This document shows, piece by piece, positions 1 to 6,562 of a stretch of 12,231 bases of DNA. The translations under genes and the position numbers were made by a program. How positions within the stretch are numbered: the stretch's first letter is position 1; each line of letters starts with the position of its first letter. The notes beneath the pieces are model-generated. The model did no database searches, had not been told where the DNA came from, and was given only the letters and a program-made list of their open reading frames with translations. Source of the stretch: Chloroflexota bacterium (lineage in GTDB: Bacteria > Chloroflexota > UBA6077 > CF-72); contig JAFAPL010000173.1 of NCBI GenBank assembly GCA_019247135.1, forward strand, positions 1-12,231, read 5' to 3'.

Positions 1-399
1 GCGCTCCCACAGGGACACCCGGCCGGCGTAGACGGTGCGCTCGATCTGAAACTCCTGGAAAGCCAGGATGCCATCAGCGCCGAGGTGGCCCGCGAGGCGG
101 CGCAGCACGCCGGCGGGGTCGGCAAGGTACATCAGCACGAAGCGGCCGACCACCGCATCAAACGAGCGCTCGACCGGAAACTCGCGCACATCGCTTTCAA
201 CGAAGCGGACCTGTTTGGCACCGCTAGCGACTGCCCGTGCCTGGGCCAGTTCGAGTGCACGCGCGTTAGTGTCCACGCCGACCACTTCGCCTGAGCAGCC
301 GACAAGTTCGGCCAGGCGTAGCTACTGCGCCCTGATCAGGTCTACGATGCCCGTGCAACACCCGCCGAAGTAGAGAACCGACAGTGCCGTTCGGACCAT
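1..399 (-). pseudogene. Class I SAM-dependent methyltransferase, decayed 5' part, runs off the left edge
   Basis: Read on the minus strand, bases 321 down to 1 give one continuous methyltransferase-like frame. It includes the acidic end of the SAM-binding strand (GEVVGVDTNARALELAQ), a later strand with an Asp (RFVESDVREFP), and the motif IV/post-motif region (FDAVVGRFVLMYLADP). This is the usual Rossmann-fold order of UbiE/Methyltransf_25-like enzymes. Upstream, the SAM-binding glycine loop is damaged: the expected VLDVGCGTG reads VLYFGGCCTG, with an extra residue, and an in-frame TAG lies at 322-324. The only ATG before that stop (397-399) has no ribosome binding site. No good start exists downstream of the stop. 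I read it as a pseudogene, or a gene hit by sequencing errors. The methyl acceptor cannot be told, and the C-terminus is outside the window. Confidence 0.72.
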
Positions 400-625
400 C
401 TGGCGACGATCCGCAGACCGAAGGGAAAGGCAGGTCTGTGCCGTCCCGTGGGGCCCAGCTGGCGCAGCCTGTTGAGCAAGCATTTCGGGCGCTTGGCGTA
501 AACTCGGATGCCGTCCCTGGCGTCGCCGCGATTGCCATCGTCACATGGGTGATGTTGGCGTTGTTCAGTCCCCGCCTCACCAGATTTTTAGCCATAGAAG
601 ATCTCGACGCAAAACTATTCCAATT
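384..625 (+). other. Possible upstream segment of the membrane protein, out of frame with it
   Basis: A GTG-started frame at 384 encodes a polar N-terminus, then a clear hydrophobic stretch (VPGVAAIAIVTWVMLALF) and a charged segment ending in DLDAKLFQL near 625. It then loses protein character. The frame at 545-1168 becomes hydrophobic just where this one degrades. The simplest reading is one membrane-protein gene whose frame changes between about 605 and 630. No strong ribosome binding site precedes 384. It could also be a chance open frame. Confidence 0.35.
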
Positions 626-1168
626 GCGTATGCGTTCGTCGCAATCGCCTTCGCCATCGCCGCTGACCGTATCGCTAGTCTGTTAGACGTCGTCTACGAT
701 CCGCTGTACTCCACGGGTGGTCGTCAGGAGCGCGAAGCTCGGGTCCGATTGCCGTTCTTGTTGCCGCCCGGAAAGGAACTCGCCTCGTGGAGGAACAGTG
801 CTCGGCAGATCCTGGCAGACACGGAGCCGATGTACAGCCAACCAGAGATCGGCATCTACGACAAAGTCCTTGAAGTGGTCCAAGCCAAGAGTCGCAGCAG
901 ATTCCGCGACATCCAGAACAAGATGGTCTTATCGAAGTTCGCCAGGAGTTGTGTCTTCCTGTGCGTCGGCATCACGCTCTACTTGATCGTCGTTCTTGGC
1001 TCATACATTCTCGGCTTAGCATGTCTGGCCTTGGCCGATGCATTCTTCCTCGCCTATCTTCAGTTCCGCGTTCAACACAACACCCAGATGTATCGCGTCT
1101 TCTGCGAAGCGCAGACGGCGAAGCCCGCTCGCAGGTCGAAGTCCAAACGCTCACCTGCGATGAGCTGA
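545..1168 (+). CDS. Small predicted membrane protein of unknown function, probably frameshifted near its 5' end
   Basis: I do not recognise a family. The frame encodes up to 207 residues. Residues about 25-47 form a hydrophobic segment starting IPIAYAFVAIAFAIAADRI. A soluble middle of about 85 residues follows, with an amphipathic helix-rich part around ASWRNSARQILADTEP and EIGIYDKVLEVVQAKSRSRF. Two adjacent membrane spans lie at about 135-152 and 155-174, and the tail is basic. A membrane protein with a cytosolic domain between spans is the likely layout. The first 24 residues of this frame (MGDVGVVQSPPHQ...) look like noise, while the overlapping frame from 384 supplies a plausible first span. 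The true product may therefore start at 384 and change frame near 605-630. The gene is divergent from the methyltransferase remnant and has no obvious partner. Confidence 0.5.
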   Translation: MGDVGVVQSPPHQIFSHRRSRRKTIPIAYAFVAIAFAIAADRIASLLDVVYDPLYSTGGRQEREARVRLPFLLPPGKELASWRNSARQILADTEPMYSQPEIGIYDKVLEVVQAKSRSRFRDIQNKMVLSKFARSCVFLCVGITLYLIVVLGSYILGLACLALADAFFLAYLQFRVQHNTQMYRVFCEAQTAKPARRSKSKRSPAMS

Positions 1169-1306
1169 TTTGGACGATGTTGGCCGCGCTCAGACCTGGC
1201 TCTCAGCTACAACCAAATGGAAGCGATTTTCGAGCCGGCTGCCGAGATTTCGGTCCCATCGACACAAAATGGCGCCTCGGAACCCATTCTACAAAGAAAG
1301 CATCAT

Positions 1307-1549
1307 TTAGAAATTGCGTGAACCCACCACAACATCACACGTGCACCACATACGTCCGAGAATGTGATGTAGTGTAACTTTGAGCGAGTCGTGTGGGTTT
1401 GTCTGAGTGAATAATAACGGTATCGATGGTGAAGCTGCGCCGATGACCAGGCTCTCGTGAGAAGGCAACGAAGTATCGTCGACCAGAAGGCCTAAAGAGG
1501 CGCTGCTACGGAGATACGCCAGGAGGTGTTCAGGCTCGTCGCAGGTCAT
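1307..1549 (-). CDS. Possible small hypothetical protein (80 aa)
   Basis: An ATG on the minus strand at 1549 is preceded by GGAGG with a 9-base spacer, one of the better ribosome binding sites in the window. The first 35 residues (starting MTCDEPEHLLAYLRSSASLG) have GC-biased third positions and would form helix-strand-like structure. The second half has weaker codon bias and no recognisable motif. No family is recognised. It would be divergent from the DUF4157 gene. It may be a genuine small protein, the start of a decayed gene, or chance. Confidence 0.22.
   Translation of the reverse strand: MTCDEPEHLLAYLRSSASLGLLVDDTSLPSHESLVIGAASPSIPLLFTQTNPHDSLKVTLHHILGRMWCTCDVVVGSRNF
1332..1370. repeat. 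Inverted repeat, 8-bp perfect arms
   Basis: ACATCACA at 1332-1339 and TGTGATGT at 1363-1370 are perfect reverse complements separated by 23 bases. It lies in the AT-richer gap upstream of the DUF4157 gene. The loop is long for a terminator, so a two-half-site operator is more likely if it has a role. It may be chance. Confidence 0.3.
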
Positions 1550-1693
1550 CTCAAAACGCCTCCGGTGGGCACCCGACCCAGGCTACTTCATGTCGATGCT
1601 CATGAATCGGCGAGAGGACGAAACCTGGTCACGCCTCACCCTTGACGGGGTCGGCGACCTGAGCGACCATTCTGTGCGTTGCACCCGCTGGAG

Positions 1694-3037
1694 ATGAAGC
1701 CAACGGCGACGCACACGCAGAAAGCGCAGAACGTGCGGCGTTCGCTCGATCACCACACGCCGGCCACAACCGTGCAGCGCAGCCTCGAGCAGGTCCTGCG
1801 GTCCACCGGCCAGCCGCTGCCAAGTGATCTGCGCGCGGACATGGAGACGCGTCTCGGGCACAACTTCAGCCAGGTCCGTGTGCATGCCGACGGGCCGGCG
1901 GCAGATTCGGCGCGGATCGTCAACGCGCTCGCGTACACCGTCGGGGATCACATCGTATTTGGTCAGAGCGGCTTTTCGCCCTTGCGTCCCCGTGACCGAC
2001 ACCTGTTGGGGCACGAACTTGCCCACGTCGTCCAGCAGCGCAGTCACGGCGGTGCGGAGGGGCAGGTGATCTTGCTGGATGCCGACCCCACCGGCCCGCT
2101 GGAGCAGGAGGCTAACCACGCCGCCGCCGCCGCAATTGGGTGGGGAAATCCGGTTGGTTTCAGCTCGGCGAACGGTCAACGCGTGCAGCGCCAGGTGGCG
2201 GTTCCAGACATCGGACGCCCAGTTCGCCTATCGGGCATGACTGACCGGCAGCTTCAGGATCGCTATGACCAGATTGTGGATCACTTCACAGGAGCGACCC
2301 AGTCAACTATCGGTGACGACCAGCTCGTGGCCGAGGCTGGTCAGATAGGAGTTATCCTCACCAGCCGGACCGGGCGGACATTCGACGTTACTGAGATCCA
2401 ACAGATGCGCAAGTTCTTCGAAGCCAATGCCAAAGCCGCCAAACCGAAGAGTTGTATTGTCACGTTGAACCAAGGGGTAAAGCTGCTCCTCAGCCAGCCG
2501 AAGCAGAAGACCGCTGGCAGCGTCGACGAGACTGCCGCGCGCTTGCAGCAGTCGGGCCACGCAGGTGCCGAGCGACGGATCGATTTCCTCGACGCGCGTG
2601 GTCGAAAAACTACGGGTACGCTGTCGCCGGTGCGGCTCCGGGAGAGCGTGTTTGATGCGGTGGTCGCCCTGGCCGGCGGCGATCGTGGCTGGAGCGCATT
2701 CGTCATGAGCTTGATGGACGGCTACCACAGTGTCACGTTGTCACTCGACAACACCGACCCGAGCCACCCGAGGATATTCTGGTCCGACCAGTGGAGCAGC
2801 AAAGGCGGCTTCAAGGAGTACACGCGAGCGGCGCTAGACAAAGAGATCGAAGACCTGACTCATCAATGGTGGGAGGAGGAGGCCGCAGGCATTGGTGAGT
2901 CGGCTAAAAAGACCCACCGAGCGGTGCGCATGAACACACTCGTACGGTTGTATCGGCTCATCGGCACACCGCATCACGTCGGGCCCGCCCCGGAACCACG
3001 GTCGCGTCTAGGCCCGCCGGTATTCCCACCGGGCTGA
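1694..3037 (+). CDS. DUF4157 domain protein with a possible cysteine-hydrolase-like C-terminal domain
   Basis: The N-terminal third is a DUF4157 domain (about residues 27-140). It has the family blocks LGHNFSQVRVHADGPAADSA and AYTVGDHIVFG, then LLGHELAHVVQQR with the HExxH zinc motif H107-E108-x-x-H111. An acidic segment, PLEQEANHAAA, follows at 135-145. DUF4157 is a putative metallopeptidase domain common in proteins near extracellular contractile injection systems, where it is thought to be linked to cargo loading or processing. The C-terminal part (about 180-430) has no family I can name. It has KSCIVTLNQG (Cys254 at a helix start), then GYHSVTLSLDN (His345 in a strand), then IFWSDQW (Asp365/Gln366). 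That order and secondary structure fit a papain-like Cys-His-Asp hydrolase; this is inference. Start: ATG 1694 rather than TTG 1679, because the frame closes at 1643 and neither has a well-spaced ribosome binding site. Length 447 residues; no signal peptide, no membrane span. Confidence 0.88.
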   Translation: MKPTATHTQKAQNVRRSLDHHTPATTVQRSLEQVLRSTGQPLPSDLRADMETRLGHNFSQVRVHADGPAADSARIVNALAYTVGDHIVFGQSGFSPLRPRDRHLLGHELAHVVQQRSHGGAEGQVILLDADPTGPLEQEANHAAAAAIGWGNPVGFSSANGQRVQRQVAVPDIGRPVRLSGMTDRQLQDRYDQIVDHFTGATQSTIGDDQLVAEAGQIGVILTSRTGRTFDVTEIQQMRKFFEANAKAAKPKSCIVTLNQGVKLLLSQPKQKTAGSVDETAARLQQSGHAGAERRIDFLDARGRKTTGTLSPVRLRESVFDAVVALAGGDRGWSAFVMSLMDGYHSVTLSLDNTDPSHPRIFWSDQWSSKGGFKEYTRAALDKEIEDLTHQWWEEEAAGIGESAKKTHRAVRMNTLVRLYRLIGTPHHVGPAPEPRSRLGPPVFPPG

Positions 3038-3090
3038 ACCGGCGCGGCGTGCCGGTGCCGCACCCCGGTGGCGCTCGTGCAGGGTTGGTG

Positions 3091-3111
3091 ACCGCCGGTT
3101 CGACCGGTGGT
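3091..3111. other. GC-rich hairpin after the first DUF4157 gene
   Basis: ACCGCCGGT-TCG-ACCGGTGGT forms a 9-bp stem with one G-T pair, 54 bases after the DUF4157 stop. There is no T-tract after it. It may support the larger hairpin that follows as a termination or mRNA-stability region. Confidence 0.35.
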
Positions 3112-3125
3112 GACGTGCAAGCGCA

Positions 3126-3144
3126 AAGGGAGCTGCGCTCCCTT
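3126..3144. terminator. Candidate bidirectional terminator hairpin between convergent gene ends
   Basis: AAGGGAGC-TGC-GCTCCCTT is a perfect 8-bp stem with a 3-base loop. It lies 88 bases after the DUF4157 stop on the plus strand and 5 bases after the stop of the minus-strand remnant (3150-3152). Read on the minus strand the stem ends in CCCTTTGCG, a very short T-run; the plus side has none. The position between convergent ends supports a terminator, but the missing U-tract makes intrinsic termination uncertain. Confidence 0.45.
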
Positions 3145-3149
3145 GCTGG

Positions 3150-3584
3150 TCAACTGTCTTGAACGCCGTCAAGGGCCGCCGCGATGCTGGTCGCGGCCGA
3201 CTCGCTAACCAAGCTTTTGATGCTTTCAACGAGCGCGATCGTCGACTTGGACAGGAACGCTCGGTTCCCAACCAGCCCGTGGTTCAATCAGTTGAAAGCA
3301 CGCAAGCGCTGAATCGTTGAGCCGTGACGTGCGAGGATGGCCGCCTTGCTGCCCCAGATCGAGCGTATCGTCGTGATCAACAACCTGCCTGCGGTACCAC
3401 CGAGGTCGTCACCCTGGCAAATGAGGATCCGGTCTAAGAGCTTTCGGTTTGTGGTCGTGGCCGCGCGGCGACCCAGCCGGCAGACGCATCGGTTACCATC
3501 GCGATCGCAGCGCCGTGCGAGGGGGTGCGTTACGACCGAGAATGTCCGGCGTCCGGTGGATCCCTGGAACGAATCGTCGATCAC
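3150..3584 (-). pseudogene. Remnant of an unidentified minus-strand gene, interrupted by an in-frame stop
   Basis: From an ATG at 3584 the minus strand is open to a TGA at 3288-3290. The same frame then continues open to a second TGA at 3150-3152. The part after the first stop has strongly GC-biased third positions and reads as an alpha-helical protein C-terminus (LNHGLVGNRAFLSKSTIALV, then a helix ending in ALDGVQDS). Before the stop is a distinctive LICQGDDLGGTAGRL block. The GDDLGG pattern reminds me of some type II restriction-endonuclease-like families, but it is too short to name a product. The hairpin just after the second stop fits a former gene end. The first 45 residues are Arg-rich and less convincing, so the true 5' end may be lost. 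Antisense coincidence is possible. Confidence 0.38.
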
Positions 3585-3749
3585 CGCCCCCGAGGAGGCC
3601 AGGGTCCGCGACCGCGCTCAACTGCTCGAACTGCCCGGCCAAGGGGACAACGGGCCGCGATTCGAAAGGCCTACCCTCGATGCGCTTGGCGCTCCAGGTT
3701 CCTCTGGCGTTATAGCACTGTGCCCGCAGCTGCTGAGAGACCTGAAGTT
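3585..3749. other. Non-coding upstream region of the second DUF4157 gene
   Basis: The frame of the downstream gene stays open back to GTG 3525, but that stretch encodes an Arg/Pro-rich sequence with no family character and is probably not translated. Counting the remnant before it, about 700 bases (3038-3749) separate the two DUF4157 stop and start codons. I see no clear promoter, tRNA or repeat in 3585-3749. Confidence 0.4.
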
Positions 3750-5510
3750 ATGTTCGCTCATATGCTGAAGGCCGCACAGGCCAAGCCTGCTTCGCAGACC
3801 GTTCCCGCGCGCGCTCCGAAACCGGCGCGACACGAGGCGCCCAACGACCAAGCCGCAGGGGCTGAGCCAGCGCTGACGCTAATAAGCGGCATGGATGCAG
3901 CGCCCAGCGCGGCATGGGACTTCAGCAAAGTCCCGGTCTCAGCGCCCGACCAGCCAGCTCGCCTTCGAGCGTCCCCAACGCTCGTCCGGCCGGAGCTTAT
4001 CGTTGGGCACGTTAACGATCCGCTCGAGCATGAGGCGGACCGTCTCGCGGCGCAGGTGATGCACATGCCGGGCCTCTCATCTTCCACGCCCACCGCCCCG
4101 CCGCGACTCAGATGCACCTCGGCTAGTGGGGAGGACGACCGATCCATGACGCTGCAAGCGAAGCGGCATGACACCTCCGTCGCGGCCCCCCGCAACGCGC
4201 TCGCTCTCGTGCATCAGATAGTCCGCTCGCCAGGGCGACCACTCGACGGACCTGACCGTGCCTTCTTCGAGCCACGTTTCGGGCACAACTTCAGCGAGGT
4301 GCGCGTCCACGCAGATACACAGGCCTCGGCCGCCGCGCATGAGGTGACGGCCCAAGCCTTCACTGTGGGTGAGCACATCGTGTTCAGCCAGGGCCAGTTC
4401 GCCCCTAACAGTACCGCAGGCCGGCATTTGCTCGCGCACGAATTGACACATGTGGTTCAGCAACGGGCGGGAGGACCTGCCTTGCAGCGGCGTGCCGCGA
4501 ACTGTCCCGATGCGCCACCCTCGCCACCGACGATCAAGACGATGGACGACTTCATCGCTCTGGTGGCGCGCGTGGAGACTGACAACCCCTCGATCAAGAA
4601 CGACCCGATCCGCATCGCACGGCTTATCTCCAGAACGAAGTACGAAGGGAGTGCCTGGGACTGGATGCTTCCGAGCACGAAAGGAGAGCCCGGCGTCGCA
4701 CTAGACCAGCGAATCGAGCCGGGCTCCAAGCACCCGTATGGGCATCTGAGTCTGGGACCCCGTGCCAGGAGCGTGAGACACATCGGCAAGGTAACGATGG
4801 ACGACATCGGCAGTCTGTGTTTCAAGCTGACCGTCTCACTGCCGGGCGGCGGCGTGGAGGATCCCATGCACATTATCGCTGGCATTGTGGCGGACGCTGA
4901 GGCGCTGCCTGCCGGTACAGGCGCAACGGGACTCTCGAAGGTCGTCCAACCACTCCCGGCATCTGTGTCGCAGCGCGGCGCTTCCACGTGGGTGGGCGAC
5001 GTAGGTCAAGCGGCGGGAGAGTGGATGGCAGTCGTCCCGCTGCCGGACAAAGAGGGGGCCACAAAGGACGACTATATGCTCAAAGAAGCACCAGCGCAGG
5101 ATCTGATGGCGGACGTGGATGGAGTGGCGATGACGTCGAAGTCCGCAGCTAGCGGCTTCGCCTTGGACAGGACGAAACCGCTGTCGGACAACTTGCAGCG
5201 GTTTTTCTCTCCGGCGCAGCGCACAGGGCGAGCGCGTCGCTTCCATATCTTCTGCAGCGCCGAAGGATTTGCGCTCGAACCGGATGGCGTCACGCTAACG
5301 AACAGTGCCAAGAAAGCGATTGGCCAGCAAGTCAAGGATTTCGCCGACTGGTATACAAGAAACAACCCGCACGTCCTCCTGTACCTCGCTAGCGTCTCGC
5401 GTAGTTGGCACGTCAGTAAGGCCCTGGTCGATCGAGCTGGAGACTGGCAGTGGTTCGCGGATAAGTTCGTCAGGTTCGTCCAAGAAAACCTGGCGACGGA
5501 AGGGCCATGA
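3750..5510 (+). CDS. DUF4157 domain protein with a large C-terminal domain of unknown function
   Basis: This is a 586-residue soluble protein of the DUF4157 group. Residues 1-75 are an Ala/Pro-rich disordered leader (MFAHMLKAAQAKPASQ), typical of these proteins. Residues 86-104 hold the acidic NDPLEHEADRLAAQVM block. Residues 150-240 are the core: FGHNFSEVRVHADT, AFTVGEHIVFSQGQFAPN and HLLAHELTHVVQQR, with H230-E231-x-x-H234. A Gln/Arg-rich spacer leads to a C-terminal domain (about 260-586). Three blocks stand out there: DPMHIIAGIVADAEA (371-385), STWVGDVGQAAGEW (412-425) and DLMADVDGVAM (451-461). They carry a His and several Asp that could form a metal or active site; the family is not named here. 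ATG 3750 is chosen because upstream in-frame sequence is low-quality; GAGAGA lies 9-14 bases before it. No signal peptide or membrane span. It probably acts as an eCIS-type cargo or toxin (inference). Confidence 0.88.
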   Translation: MFAHMLKAAQAKPASQTVPARAPKPARHEAPNDQAAGAEPALTLISGMDAAPSAAWDFSKVPVSAPDQPARLRASPTLVRPELIVGHVNDPLEHEADRLAAQVMHMPGLSSSTPTAPPRLRCTSASGEDDRSMTLQAKRHDTSVAAPRNALALVHQIVRSPGRPLDGPDRAFFEPRFGHNFSEVRVHADTQASAAAHEVTAQAFTVGEHIVFSQGQFAPNSTAGRHLLAHELTHVVQQRAGGPALQRRAANCPDAPPSPPTIKTMDDFIALVARVETDNPSIKNDPIRIARLISRTKYEGSAWDWMLPSTKGEPGVALDQRIEPGSKHPYGHLSLGPRARSVRHIGKVTMDDIGSLCFKLTVSLPGGGVEDPMHIIAGIVADAEALPAGTGATGLSKVVQPLPASVSQRGASTWVGDVGQAAGEWMAVVPLPDKEGATKDDYMLKEAPAQDLMADVDGVAMTSKSAASGFALDRTKPLSDNLQRFFSPAQRTGRARRFHIFCSAEGFALEPDGVTLTNSAKKAIGQQVKDFADWYTRNNPHVLLYLASVSRSWHVSKALVDRAGDWQWFADKFVRFVQENLATEGP

Positions 5511-5626
5511 CCGCCTCGGCCTGCGGTGGGAGCTCGGCGAGCGCTTGCAATAGTCCCTCGAGCTGAATCGCTCGCTGGTCCACGCAGTCGATGGCAAGCC
5601 ATACCACACGGGTGTCATTACGACTT

Positions 5627-5631
5627 GGAGG
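5627..5631 (+). promoter_or_regulatory. Strong Shine-Dalgarno site of the broken PG-binding gene
   Basis: GGAGG with an 8-base spacer to ATG 5640. This fixes the start of the following gene and rejects the longer frame from 5526. It also shows the gene was once well translated. Confidence 0.6.
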
Positions 5632-5639
5632 CTGATCAA

Positions 5640-6465
5640 ATGCCTTTGCGATCTGCCACACTCTCGGGCGACCCGGTGCTGGAACAGTGCCCTGAGGGCA
5701 CGCATAGAATGTTGGCCGGCGAAGACGGATTACCCGTCAAGCGGCTGCAACAAGCGCTAAACGATCTTGGACACTGCGTTGGTCCAGCCGGCGCGGATGG
5801 AATTTTCGGACCCGATACCGGCGCTGCGGTGACCGCGTACAAAGCTAGCCCGGGTCTGAACCCGAACGACCCCGTCGTCGGGACGGGGCACAGCCCAGTC
5901 TCTCGATAATGACCTATTCTTCGATCCTCCAGCTCTGGACGCGACGTTCGCGGAGTTCAGCCCCTCAGTGGTTCACCATGCGTCAGGCTCGAATTGTCGG
6001 CGCTCCTGCATGCCGCTTCATCAGCGTCGCCGATGCGGTACAAGCAGGCGGCGCGGGCGCGCATTCATCGAGCGTGTATCCAACGCTACACGGGCACCGG
6101 CCACGCTGCAGGGTGTCGTCGTGCATGAGCTCACCTACGCACGTAACCTCGAAGGAACTCTTGAGTTGCTAGCCTAGACAGACACGGACCCGAATGTTTT
6201 CGCTGATATCGCGTTGGTTCAGGCTCGAACAGCGGCGAACGGAGCCAGCGCCGGCGTGGTTCGCTCGTTCGTCAATGAGATCGTGGCTCGTCCCGTGCAA
6301 AATCCTGCACCGACCAGGCCGCCTACTACCTCGGCCGCTGCTGCTCCTTCAAGCAGGTGTGACATCGGTCGGCACTGTGTGCCTCGTTTCGCGGCAGCAT
6401 CTCGAACAGCTCAGTCGGGACGAACAGCGCGACCTCACAGCCGCCGGTTCTGGGCGGCGCGCTGA
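5640..6465 (+). pseudogene. Peptidoglycan-binding domain/metallopeptidase-like protein, broken by frameshifts and a stop
   Basis: The first 80 residues contain a PG_binding_1 repeat (GLPVKRLQQALNDLG, then ADGIFGPDTGAAVTAYK), a three-helix cell-wall-binding module. The frame ends at a stop at 5907-5909. The protein clearly continues one base later: skipping C5889 gives VVGTG-TAQSLDNDLFF, DPPALDATFAEFSPSVV and so on. Around 5980-6060 a second frame reads LELSALLHAAS and MRYKQAARAR, and the first resumes with FIERVSNATRAPATLQ and VVVHELTYARNLEGTLELLA. A TAG at 6175-6177 follows, and the same frame then continues as TDTDPNVFADIALVQARTAA and VRSFVNEIVARPV. A further shift near 6300 is likely. The HExxH-like motif reads HELTY, so the second zinc His is replaced by Tyr. 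It follows the DUF4157 gene by 129 bases, and a role as a third secreted effector or enzyme is likely. The 3' boundary is approximate. Confidence 0.7.
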
Positions 6466-6562
6466 TCGTCAAGGGCCCGGATGAGGACGCCGTGGCGGGC
6501 TGTTGCAAACGCCTCAGCAGCACCGGCTTTCGGGCGGCAGGCTCCACGACACGCACACATCA

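Larger units (their letters stand above)
1169..1693. other. About 525 bases without a confident gene
   Basis: The first half is less GC-rich than its surroundings and carries an inverted repeat (1332-1370). On the plus strand, the frame open from about 1461 has GC-rich third positions and ends in TGA at 1695-1697. That stop overlaps the ATG of the DUF4157 gene in an ATGA arrangement. Its first ATG is at 1590 and would give 35 residues (start MSMLMNRREDETWSRLTLDG), with no visible ribosome binding site. It may be the tail of a decayed gene or a short leader peptide. I see no tRNA or strong promoter here. Confidence 0.4.

Noticed and set aside
3525..3749. 75-residue N-terminal extension of the second DUF4157 protein
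   Set aside because: The sequence is Arg/Pro-rich and unlike the Ala/Pro leader typical of the family; ATG 3750 gives a normal N-terminus.
5470..5661. 63-residue minus-strand frame (GTG start) between the DUF4157 and PG-binding genes
   Set aside because: It reads protein-like (VVWLAIDCVDQRAIQLEG), but it overlaps both flanking genes antisense, has no ribosome binding site and no family match I can name.
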